The notes under the pieces were generated by a model, which saw nothing but the letters and a program-made list of their open reading frames with translations, was not told the DNA's origin and did no database searches. DNA of 64,000 nt from Lathyrus oleraceus. Taxonomy: Eukaryota > Streptophyta > Magnoliopsida > Fabales > Fabaceae. The position numbers were made by a program, and so were the translations under genes. The stretch is from NCBI RefSeq assembly GCF_024323335.1, contig NC_066579.1, positions 127,246,854-127,310,853 on the forward strand. Direction: 5' to 3'. Each line of letters starts with the position of its first letter. Positions within the stretch are counted from its first letter, which is position 1. This document shows, piece after piece, positions 55,125-64,000 of this stretch.

Positions 55125-55800
55125 ACACCTTCACAAAAAGGAAGGTAACATGTGCATCTCTTCATCCGAAGACACCCTTAACGACTCCTGTTGGCATCCG
55201 CCAAAGCCTAAGGTGACACATGAACAGAAGATAAGCCTGAGGACCTCATCCCGGACATAATCTTCATCTCCAATCTCCCTTTGAACCCCAGAAAATGCCT
55301 CAACATTTCCTTCTCTCCGTTTGAACCCCAAAAACCGCGCTGATCGCGTAACGTCCTTGATTTTACTTCCATCTCCGTTCGACGGAAACAATTCATCCAG
55401 TATCGCACTACTGATGAACATTGCTAATCTGACATCACGATGCTAAACTCCTCAGAGTAACATCTTCACCATCCGGCGAAACCAAAACTCCAAGCGGTAA
55501 CCTCGGCTTGAATTGCGCTGATCGCATAACACTTCCCATCTCTGCTTGACGGAAAAAATCCCTCCAGTATCGCACTACTGGGGAATATCCTTGATTAAAC
55601 CATGAGGCCAAAACTCCTCGGAGTAACACCTTGCTCTGCGGATAAAACCACCTCTCGAACAATAACCATGGTTTGAGACTAGCTTTATGCTTGCAATATG
55701 ATGTATGATTAATTTTTCTGCGTAATGCTCCATAATTATGGAAATGCTACGCGATTTATTTTTTCTATGCAACATGCTATGCTATTTTTCATGATGAATG
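55125..55800 (-). other. Element B 3' UTR, right of insertion A, first part
   Basis: Continues the B 3' UTR after A. The CTTTGAACCCC units (55279, 55320) continue the array of 31680-31925. A phrase CATC(C)AGTATCGCACTACTG(G)GGAA appears twice (about 55395 and 55565) with CTCC(T)CGGAGTAACA between, so two units of about 170 bp are present. No coding region. Confidence 0.6.
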
Positions 55801-55819
55801 TATAAAAAAAGTATCCCCC

Positions 55820-56480
55820 TCAAGGGACTCTGCTGAGGAGCACGAGACACTCTGCTGAGGAACTCGCCAATACTCCGACTCCACCCTGCCGGGGAATAGC
55901 ACTGCTGCTGGGAAAAGGTAACCCTTGCTGGGGAAGAACCTTCTTTGCACCCAATCCGCTCTAGAATTTCCAGGGATAAAAACCACCAACGCTCTGTGGG
56001 GATACAACAGTCTTCGACTTGCGGGGATATAAACCCCGACTCTGCTTAGGGAAACCCTCACAGATACCTGGCGACTTCACTGAGGAAATGCTCACCGATA
56101 GCTCTGCTGGGAAACAACAATCTCCAGGACTGCCGACTGGGGAAGCATTGACCTGAAACCTACTGGGGATAACCATCCTGACCCTGCTAGGGGAAACGAA
56201 TGCCATTCCGCTGGGGATAACCCATGCAATCCCTAGGTAAAATCAATGCAGCTGGGGATGCAAATATCAGTCTGCTACGGAAACTCATCCAATCCACTGG
56301 TAGGATGAACACTGCTGGAGATATATTTCATTGAAACCCGCTCCACTCGGGGAATAGCAACCTTCAGACCTGGCTGCTGAGGAAACATCGTTTTAAACCT
56401 GCCGGGGATAACCATCTCGACTCGGCTAAAGGATCCCTAGCCCTTGGATCTGCTGGGGATTTGGTTCTCTAATTCTGCTT
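55820..56480 (-). repeat. PBS-like array in the B 3' UTR (antisense in transcript)
   Basis: More than ten degenerate copies of CGACTCTGCTGGGGA on the plus strand, for example GACTCTGCTGAGGA (55826-55839), ACTCTGCTGAGGAA (about 55849), CCTGCCGGGGAA (about 55886), CTTGCTGGGGAAGA (about 55925), CGACTCTGCTTAGGGAAA (56037) and TGGCGACTTCACTGAGGA (56069-56086). The last matches 14 of 18 positions of the A PBS including TGGCGACT. In the transcript these are reverse-complementary to a PBS. The B PBS itself is outside the window. Confidence 0.6.
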
Positions 56481-57480
56481 GGGGACCTCGCTGGGGAAAT
56501 GAGAAAAGTTGATACAGAACACCCATCGACTCATCGAACCATGGTATCCATCTCCCAACCTCGTATCAGTTTTCCACTTTTGAGAATTCCCAGACTCGTC
56601 TGGACCTTTTCTGCTCCATCATCTTGTATTCCCAATCGCTTCGCGCTCGAAGGAAAGCGAACTCCTGGGGTTTATACAGACTTTTCAATCTTTCGACTTT
56701 GAAGAGTCTTCTTGATTAATTCCAAAGGTCGTCGGACGTCTCGCGTCGTCTCTCCGCTCTTCATTCGTCTCTGGTCAGACTCTGCGGGGAATTTTACAGA
56801 CTTTCAAATCTTCCGACTTTGAAGAGTCTTCTTGATTAACATCAAGGATCGTCGTACGTCTCAACGTCACTTCGTCATCTTTCTGTATCCATCCGTCCCT
56901 AATTGGACTCCCATGGGGATTATCTTTCAACCGCTTCCACACCACAACCTGCAAGTGAGTGAAAAACATCTAACAGTTCCTGCAAAATAGACCGTCAGAT
57001 AAAATCGTGCCCCAGGCGTGCCAAGATTTCAACACTTGGGTCACTCAACCTTCCAAATAAGATTTCAAGCTTTCAATCTTATAAACATGCATTGGAAGGG
57101 ACCTGTGTCTTAAAATGCAAGATTCTTTATCAAAAATAATAGGATGTTTTTGCAATCAAAGCGGTAATGAAAAACAAAAACAAAATTATTTGACTGAATA
57201 TGCATTTTATTGATTGAAAAAGTGTGGCTCAAATTGAGCAATACAAAGGAAGCAATTCCTGAAAAGAGGTAATTGCACACAAAAGGAAAATCTATCCTAA
57301 TGGCAATGTGAAACCCGTGATCTCATCGAGTTCCAACTCGGTTACACCCCATATGTCCTCAGACTCTCCGTGCTTTCTGCCTTCTGAACAAGACGCTTCT
57401 GATTGATCCCTACCGGGTATTATCCATGATGCTTTAACCAAAGCGCAAACGATCATGCTGGACGCAGTTGTTCGTTTCAA
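56481..57480 (-). other. Element B 3' UTR, second part
   Basis: No coding region supported. A unit around GACTTT(T/C)CAATCTTTCGACTTTGAAGAG is duplicated (about 56680-56715 and 56798-56830), with GGTCGTCGGACGTCTC/GATCGTCGTACGTCTC following each copy. The stretch 57180-57300 parallels the A stretch 39595-39710 (TTTTATTGATTGAAAA, GAAGCAATTCCT.. .AGAGGTAATTGC). Confidence 0.55.
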
Positions 57481-57489
57481 TCCCTCTTT

Positions 57490-57695
57490 TGCCTGGACCG
57501 CCCTTTTGGATTTTCAGTCCACCGGGATACCCATTTTTGCCCAAGTCGCCTTTTCAGGTTTTCGACTTGCCGGGTGTACAGTTTTTTCTTTTTTATCCCT
57601 AATTTTTGCCCGAACCTTTTCTTTCTATTTTTTGGTTCGCCGGGATGCCCATTTTTTGCCTGGACTATTTTATTCTTTTCGTCCAGCGGGTCTCT
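57490..57695 (-). other. Four-hairpin block after the pol stop (element B)
   Basis: Same arrangement as 39889-40097: TGGAC (57494-57498) / GTCCA (57517-57521); CAAGTCG (57542-57548) / CGACTTG (57563-57569); CGAACC (57611-57616) / GGTTCG (57634-57639); CTGGAC (57660-57665) / GTCCAG (57681-57686). Relative to A, stem 1 has changed T-A to C-G and stem 2 has changed its terminal T-A to C-G with both sides altered. Confidence 0.7.
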
Positions 57696-60600
57696 TTATA
57701 CGAAGTATTTTTTAACTGCGTCCGCATTCACAGGGGATGGAAAATCTTCACCATCCATGGTCGTTAACAACAAGGCTCCACCAGAGAAAACCTTCTTGAC
57801 CACGAATGGACCTTCATAATTCGGTGTCCATTTGCCCCTTCGATCGTTTTGAGGAGGAAGGATCCTTTTCAGCACCATATCACCCACGTGATACACCCGA
57901 GGTCGCACCTTTCTGTCAAAAGCACGCTTCATCCTTTGCTGGTATAACTGCCCATGACAGATAGCTGCCAACCTCTTTTCCTCTATTAGGCTCAACTCTT
58001 CATACCGGGTCCTTACCCATTCAGCCTCTTGCAATTTCACGTCCATCAGGACTCTCAAAGAGGGAATCTGAACCTCAACTGGTAGCACCGCTTCCATCCC
58101 ATATACCAACGAGAAAGGAGTTGCCCCAGTAGATGTACGCACCGACGTTCGATACCCATGCAACGCAAACAGCAACATCTCATGCCAGTCTTTATAGGTT
58201 ACCACCATTTTCTGCACAATCTTCTTAATATTCTTATTGGCTGCCTCAACCGCCCCATTCATCTTCTGACGATAAGGAGAAGAATTGTGATGCTCAATTT
58301 TGAATTCCCGGCACAATTCTGCCATCATCTTATTATTCAAATTAGAACCATTATCAGTAATGATTCTTTCGGGAACCCCATATCTGCAAATGATGTCTCT
58401 CTTGAGAAACCTGGCAACAACCTGCTTCGTCACATTCGTATAAGAGACTGCTTTCACCCACTTGGTGAAGTAATCAATAGCCACTAATATGAATCTATGC
58501 CCATTCGAAGCTGTAGGCTCAATCTTTCCGATCATATCAATTCCCCACATAGCAAACGGCCATGGAGACGACATTAAACTCAACGGATTTGGAGGCACGT
58601 GCACCTTATCAGCATAAATCTGGCATTTATGACACTTTCGCACGTAATTGAAACATTGGGCCTCCATTGTCATCCAATAATAACCTGCCCTCAGCAGCTT
58701 CTTTACCATTGCATTCCCACTGGCATGAGTACCGAACGACCCCTCATGAACCTCTTTCATCAATTGGCTTGCTTCTCTATCATCAACACATCTGAGCAAG
58801 ACCCAATCAAAATTCCGCTTGTACAAAACCCCATCCTTATTCAGATAGAACACCATGGCCAACCTCCGCAGACTCTTTCGGTCTTTTTTCGATGCTCCCT
58901 CAGGATACTCTTGAGTCTCTAGATAGCGCTTCATATCATAATACCACGGCTTCTCATCATCAGACGCTGTATCAACAGCAAACACATAAGCCGGTCTATC
59001 CAGACGACCTACTTCAACACTGGGGAACTGATTCCACCATTGCACCTTAATCAAGGCGGCCAGAGTAGCCAAAGCATCTGCCAACGGGTTCTCTTCTCTA
59101 GGCACATGATGCATCTTCACTTTGGTGAAAAACGTCAACAATCTCCTCGTATAATCCCGGTATGGAACTAAATGAGATTGATGCGTATACCATTTTCCAT
59201 TAACCTGATTTATCACCAGAGCTGAATCTCCATATATGACAAGGTTCTTGATTCTCAAATCCATCGCCTCTTCAATCCCCAATATGCAAGCTTCATATTC
59301 AGCCACGTTGTTGGTACACTCAAATGTTAGCCGGGCAGCAAAAGGAATGTGGGATCCTTTCGGCGTAACCAAAACAGCACCAACACCGCTACCATTCACG
59401 TTAACGGCCCCATCAAACATCAGAATCCATTCGGATTCAGGGTCAGGCCCCTCCTCCGGGATTGGTTCCTCGCAATCTTTCGATTTGAGAAACATGATGT
59501 CCTCATCAGGGAATTCAAACTTCATCCGTTGATAATCATCAATGGGTTGCTGAGCGAGGTAATCAGACAATACACTCCCCTTGATCGCCTTCTGAGAGGT
59601 ATACTGTATATCATATTCTGTCAAAATCATTTGCCACCTCGCAACCCGTCCGGTCAATGCTGGTTTCTCGAAAATGTACTTAATTGGATCCATCTTGGAA
59701 ATCAATAAAGTGGTATGAACCAGCATATACTGCCTTAGTCGGCGAGCAGCCCAGACCAAAGCACAGCAAGTTTTCTCGAGCAGTGAATATCTTGTTTCAC
59801 AGTCGGTAAACTTTTTGCTAAGGTAGTATATGGCATGCTCTTTTCGACCAGACTCGTCATGCTGCCCCAATACACACCCCATAGACCCCTCGAGGACTGT
59901 CAGGTACAGAATTAACGGTCTTCCCTCCACAGGAGGCATCAGAATCGGAGGCTCCTGCAAATACTCTTTTATCTTTTCAAATGCCGCTTGGCAATCATCA
60001 TTCCACCTGACCGTTTGATCTTTTCTCAACAACTTAAATATAGGTTCACACGTGGCTGTTAGATGAGATATGAACCGTGAAATGTAGTTCAATCTACCTA
60101 AGAAACCACGAACCTCCTTCTCTGTTCTCGGTTCAGGCATTTCTTTTATTGCTTTTACTTTTGCAGGATCAACCTCGATTCCTTTTTCACTCACAATGAA
60201 CCCCAGCAATTTACCGGACCGCACTCCGAACGTGCACTTGTTCGGATTCAGCCTCAGTCTGAACTGTCTCAACCGGTCGAACAACTTGGCCAGATCTACC
60301 AAATGCCCCTCTTTTGTTTGGGACTTTGCTATCATGTCATCAACATAGCATTCGATTTCATGATGAATCATATCATGAAACAAAGTCACCATGGCCCTCT
60401 GATAAGTAGCACCAGCGTTCTTGAGACCGAATGGCATCACCTTGTAACAAAAAGTACCCCACGGTGTGATGAACGTTGTTTTCTCCATACCATCTGGCGA
60501 CATTTTGATTTGATTATAGCCAGAAAAGCCATCCATGAAGGAAAACACCGAGAATTGAGCTGTATTATCTACTAACACATCAATGTGAGGTAATGGAAAA

Positions 60601-61176
60601 TCATCCTTCGGACTAGCTCTGTTCAGATCTCGGTAGTCCACACACATCCTAACCTTCCCATCTTTCTTCGGGACTGGCACAATGTTCGCGACCCATGGCG
60701 GATAATTAGTGACAGCAAGGAATCCAGCATCCCACTGCTTTTGCACTTCCTCTTTAATCTTCATTGCCATGTCAGGTCGAGTTCTGCGCAACTTCTGCTT
60801 CACTGGAGGACAATCTGCTCTCAACGGTAGCTTGTGCACAACAATATCGGTATCCAACCCTGGCATGTCTTGATAAGACCAGGCAAAGATATCGACATAC
60901 TCTTTCAACAACACTACCAATCTGCTCTTGACACTTTCCTCCAAAGCAGCCCCAATTTTCACTTCTTTCTTGACCTCGTCGGTACCCAGATTCACAACCT
61001 CAATCTGTTCTTCATGCGGCTGAATCACCTTCTCCTTTTGTTTCAACAACCTGGCTAATTCCCCTGGCAGTTCACAATCTTCTTCGTCTTCTTCTTCAGC
61101 AAGATAGATTGGATTGTCGAAGTCATACAAAGGTGTAACAGGATTGTTATCAATGAGATCCGGAGAAAAATCGCAT
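57696..61176 (-). CDS. Element B pol: RT, RNase H, archaeal-type RNase H, integrase
   Basis: Open without stops; the frame starts with an ATG at 61196, but I place the exon start at 61176 after the CATGCAG acceptor. Residues counted from that ATG (1166 in all): RT 130-370 with D222 (FSFMDGFSGY) and YVDD 284-287; first RNase H 428-545 (CVLGQHDESGRKEHAIYYLS); archaeal-type RNase H 590-710 with D595, E633, D657 and D707; integrase zinc finger H817, H824, C855, C858; core D887, D948, E984 (D,D-35-E); C-terminus to 1166 (NYEGPFVVKKVFSGGALLL). All catalytic residues are present. Dual RNase H is a mark of the Tat lineage. It would be made as part of Gag-Pro-Pol after splicing. A 116-bp stretch (59767-59882) is identical to element A. 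Confidence 0.93.
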
Positions 61177-61449
61177 CTGCATGAATGTTGATTCATGCAT
61201 TGCTTTAGAACCGGTGCGACAAATTGAAAAGAAAAATGAAAACATTGCCATTTTTATTTGTTTTTATTTTTAAACTGCAAAAATAAATGAAAAACAGGGA
61301 ACACCGCTTTTAACTAAAAAACATCCTTTTATTTAATGATGCAAATTTGCAAATTTATGAACATGAGGTGACCCTTACAATGAACCATTACGTGTCGGGC
61401 AACACATATGGCTTTCATGCGTATAAAATCAAAACAGGAAAAATATTAC
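61177..61449 (-). other. Predicted intron between protease and RT (element B)
   Basis: Donor AGA|GTAATA overlaps the gag-pro stop (TAA 61446-61448), acceptor TTCATGCAG|A ends at 61177. Length is 273 bp, phase 2, the same as in A. The rest of the sequence differs clearly from A while both splice sites are kept. Confidence 0.75.
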
Positions 61450-64000
61450 TCTTCCAGCAGAGTGACCCGGATGATCTTTTCAGCCTTCCAGTTCTGGATT
61501 CCCATCCCTGGTGCGCACGGCTTTATCCACCGGTCCATGTCACAGTCGCTGTCAGCTTCATCACTCATCATGCAGATGTGATCCGGATCCAGCATTCCGG
61601 CACTAGTGAATGTGACCGACGTACGACGTCCCCTGCCTTGTCCTGAGCCTCGGCCCGGCTGGTACCCCACTCCGAAGCGGTCCTTCTTTGCAGAGACATC
61701 CATTATCCTGCCCCAACCAGGAGCCTCTCCATTCTTCACCACCTCGGCGGCCTGTTTGTACGAAGATATGGACGGTTTCTCTTCCTCCTTGGCAAAAAGA
61801 GCATTCTCCACCTTAACGGTTTCGAACGCTTGACTCGGCGTCTCCCAAATCTCGCCGTCCATCTCCACATATTTGAATGAGGACAGGTGGCTGACAAAGA
61901 TGTCCTCCTCTCCGCACACAGTGACGACTTGGCCTTCCCAGATATATTTCAGCTTCTGGTGTAAAGTCGAGGTTACTGCCCCAGCAGCATGGATCCATGG
62001 CCTACCCAACAAGCATCTGTATGCCGGCTGAATATCCATGACATAGAATGTCGACTTGAACACTTCTGGTCCAATCTTCACAGGAAGCTCAACTTCTCCA
62101 AACACGGCCCGCTTTGATCCATCAAACGCCCGTACTATCAAATCAGTCGGAGTCAAAATCAGCCCATCACAGTTCAGCTTAGCCAGAGCCTTCTTTGGCA
62201 ACACATTTAATGAGGAGTCGGTATCAACCAGCACATGCGAAAGCACAGCCCCTTTACACTCCATTGCGATATGTAACGCCCGGTTGGGATTCCTCCCATC
62301 CACCGTCAGGTCCATGTCGGTAAATCCAAGCCCATGGCTAGCATGCACATTAGACACGACCGTCTCCAGCTGGTTGATTGTGATCTCTTGAGGAACATAG
62401 GCTTTCTTCAATATTTTCAACAAAGCCTCCCTGTGCCCCTCAGAGCTCAACAGCAATGACAGAATTGATATTTTGGAAGGAGTCTGCTGCAAATGGTCTA
62501 CAAGCTTGTACTCTGACTTTTTGATGATCCTCAAAAATTCTTCAGCATCATCATCAAGTTTTTCATCCGACCCAACCGGCGCCGGTGTCACCATTGGAGT
62601 ACTGTCATTCACCACAGCTTTTCCTTTTGCCCTGGCTAAAGCCTCGGCCTTTTCTTTTTTCTCTTTTTCTCCTTCTTCCCTCCTCAACGCATCAGGAGCA
62701 AACAGTCTTCCACTGCGAGTGAAACCACTGGTACCGACATTATCCACCTTTGAAATGGTGGTTTCACTAGCAGCCTGATCTTCTACTTTCTCCCCATTAC
62801 AATAGACGTCTCCACCATAATGCCACGGCACGGCATCATCTTTGTCATACGGAATTGGCCCAGGTACCGTGATGGTAACTGGAGCCGCCTCAGCAAGAGT
62901 AGACAAATCCACCGGATCAAAGTAGATTGTTATGGTGGAGACCTCATCTTTCCCCTTATCGGTTTTCTCAACCACGATACTTCCCTCGTCCATCAAACCC
63001 TGGACAGTTCTTCTCAACAATATGCATCCCTCGGGAGCAACAGTGCACTCAGCACAACCATAACCACAACCCGGGTAGACCCCATTCAATAACAACTGCC
63101 TCTTGACCTCAGCCAGAGGAGTCTTCAACTGATCCACACTTGACAGCCCAACTTTATTCTCTTCAGAAACTGCATTCACCCCCCTTTGACCATGCGCGGG
63201 CATGGGATTAGCATTAACATTGGGAGATGGTGCGAAATTGATTGCTTTTGAATCCACCAGGTCTTGAACTACGTGCTTAAAAGCTTTGCAGTTCTCGACA
63301 TTGTGTCCGGGAGCACCCGAGTGGAATTCACACTTGGCATTTTCATCATAATTAGCTGGCCTTTGATCAGGTCTCAAAGGTGCCAGCGTCCTCAACTGTA
63401 CCAGCCCTAAGTCCTGCAACTTCTTCAATAGGAAAGAATAAGTCACCGGAGGTCTGTCAAACTGACGGTCATTCATCCGGCCCCTCACTTGATAACCAGC
63501 CCTCTGAGGCCTCTGCTGAAACGGTTGCCTTTGTTGTTGAGGTTGTTGCTGTTGCTGTTGCGGTGCAGGCTGATGCTCAGCAGGAATAGTTACCGCAGCA
63601 GTGTGCTGGAAGTAACGATCCCTACTGGGTCCTCTCTGTGCATACACGGTGATGGTATCGCCCTCTTTCTTCCTCGGGCCACCATTACCAAACGGCTTTT
63701 TCGACCCAGACGACGAAGCTGCACCCTGAATTTTACCGAGCTTCAGCCAGCTCTCAATTCTTTCCCCCGCCACAACAATATCAGAAAAGTTGGTCACCGG
63801 ACAACCAACCATCCTTTCAGCAAATGCCCCCTGCAGGGTCCCCATGAAAAGATCCGACATCTCTCTGTCAACAAGAGGAGGTTGCACTCTGGCAGCCAAC
63901 TCCCTCCATCTCTGGGCATATTCCTTAAACCCTTCATTATTTTTCTGAGACATACCCTGCAGCTGGGTACGACTCGGGGCCATATTAGCATTGAACTGAT
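61446..64000 (-). CDS. Element B Gag-protease polyprotein (5' end beyond window)
   Basis: Open from the right edge to the stop at 61446-61448; the start and N-terminus of gag are outside the window. Visible: end of the gag domain (MAPSRTQLQGMSQKNNEGFK), serine-rich and Gln-rich stretches (PQQQQQQPQQQ), knuckle CEFHSGAPGHNVENC (C-x2-H-x5-H-x4-C), a second cysteine cluster C-x3-C-x2-C-x6-C (about 63023-63085) and aspartic protease (LGRPWIHAAG region). The protease active-site triplet reads DTD instead of DTG (62217-62225; codon GAC where GGC/GGG is expected), which should abolish activity because the glycine is near-invariant. Otherwise the frame is intact. Confidence 0.92.
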   Translation of the reverse strand, partial: QFNANMAPSRTQLQGMSQKNNEGFKEYAQRWRELAARVQPPLVDREMSDLFMGTLQGAFAERMVGCPVTNFSDIVVAGERIESWLKLGKIQGAASSSGSKKPFGNGGPRKKEGDTITVYAQRGPSRDRYFQHTAAVTIPAEHQPAPQQQQQQPQQQRQPFQQRPQRAGYQVRGRMNDRQFDRPPVTYSFLLKKLQDLGLVQLRTLAPLRPDQRPANYDENAKCEFHSGAPGHNVENCKAFKHVVQDLVDSKAINFAPSPNVNANPMPAHGQRGVNAVSEENKVGLSSVDQLKTPLAEVKRQLLLNGVYPGCGYGCAECTVAPEGCILLRRTVQGLMDEGSIVVEKTDKGKDEVSTITIYFDPVDLSTLAEAAPVTITVPGPIPYDKDDAVPWHYGGDVYCNGEKVEDQAASETTISKVDNVGTSGFTRSGRLFAPDALRREEGEKEKKEKAEALARAKGKAVVNDSTPMVTPAPVGSDEKLDDDAEEFLRIIKKSEYKLVDHLQQTPSKISILSLLLSSEGHREALLKILKKAYVPQEITINQLETVVSNVHASHGLGFTDMDLTVDGRNPNRALHIAMECKGAVLSHVLVDTDSSLNVLPKKALAKLNCDGLILTPTDLIVRAFDGSKRAVFGEVELPVKIGPEVFKSTFYVMDIQPAYRCLLGRPWIHAAGAVTSTLHQKLKYIWEGQVVTVCGEEDIFVSHLSSFKYVEMDGEIWETPSQAFETVKVENALFAKEEEKPSISSYKQAAEVVKNGEAPGWGRIMDVSAKKDRFGVGYQPGRGSGQGRGRRTSVTFTSAGMLDPDHICMMSDEADSDCDMDRWIKPCAPGMGIQNWKAEKIIRVTLLEE

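Noticed and set aside
1..64000. Host protein-coding gene
   Set aside because: Every recognisable coding segment is gag, protease, RT, RNase H, integrase or Ogre ORF1; no exon-intron structure of a cellular gene was found.

Overview
This window is nuclear DNA of a flowering plant, made almost entirely of nested transposable elements. I see no host protein-coding gene, tRNA or rRNA. The large Ogre-type Ty3/gypsy (Tat lineage) elements, with LTRs of about 5 kb, an extra ORF1 before gag, an intron between protease and reverse transcriptase and a long repeat-rich 3' UTR, suggest a legume, most likely tribe Fabeae (pea, vetch or lentil relatives). That assignment is inference from known Ogre biology; no species marker is present.

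Layout. (H) 1-1044: terminus of a CACTA DNA transposon with subterminal hairpin repeats. (F) 1048-1958 plus 5549-6427: an old chromovirus-type LTR, interrupted by (G) 1959-5548, a probable solo LTR of an Ogre-like family. (D) about 6428-8771 plus 16332-17931: a decayed minus-strand Tat-lineage element whose RNase H region is split by (E) 8772-16326, a chromovirus with 2.1-2.2 kb LTRs, an iMet-type PBS, a perfect 5-bp target duplication (GTGGT) and a deleted gag. 17932-19031 is unassigned. (C) 19032-26200: the 5' part of a plus-strand Ogre-like element (LTR, PBS, leader repeats, decayed ORF1, decayed gag). Its gag is cut at 26200 by (B), a minus-strand Ogre whose 3' LTR is 26201-31098 and whose coding region runs off the right edge (55125-64000). 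B is in turn interrupted in its 3' UTR by (A), a full-length minus-strand Ogre of 23,123 bp (32002-55124). This gives a three-level nest: C contains B, which contains A.

How the parts work. In A and B the minus strand encodes, in order, ORF1 (unknown function, seen only in A), gag-protease, an intron whose 5' splice site overlaps the gag-pro stop codon, and RT / RNase H / second archaeal-type RNase H / integrase. A's two LTRs differ at only about 26 positions by eye, so A is young, yet its pol carries three in-frame stops and its ORF1 one. The older B keeps an open pol frame but has lost the protease active-site glycine (DTG to DTD).

The most interesting unexplained structure is non-coding. 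(1) A two-hairpin module of about 65-80 nt is repeated four times in each A LTR and twice in the B LTR, with compensatory changes in its stems. (2) A block of four hairpins directly follows the pol stop in both A and B, with compensatory changes between them. (3) Arrays in both 3' UTRs resemble the primer-binding site on the opposite strand, so in the transcript they could pair with the PBS and resemble the tRNA primer end. All counts and alignments were made by eye.
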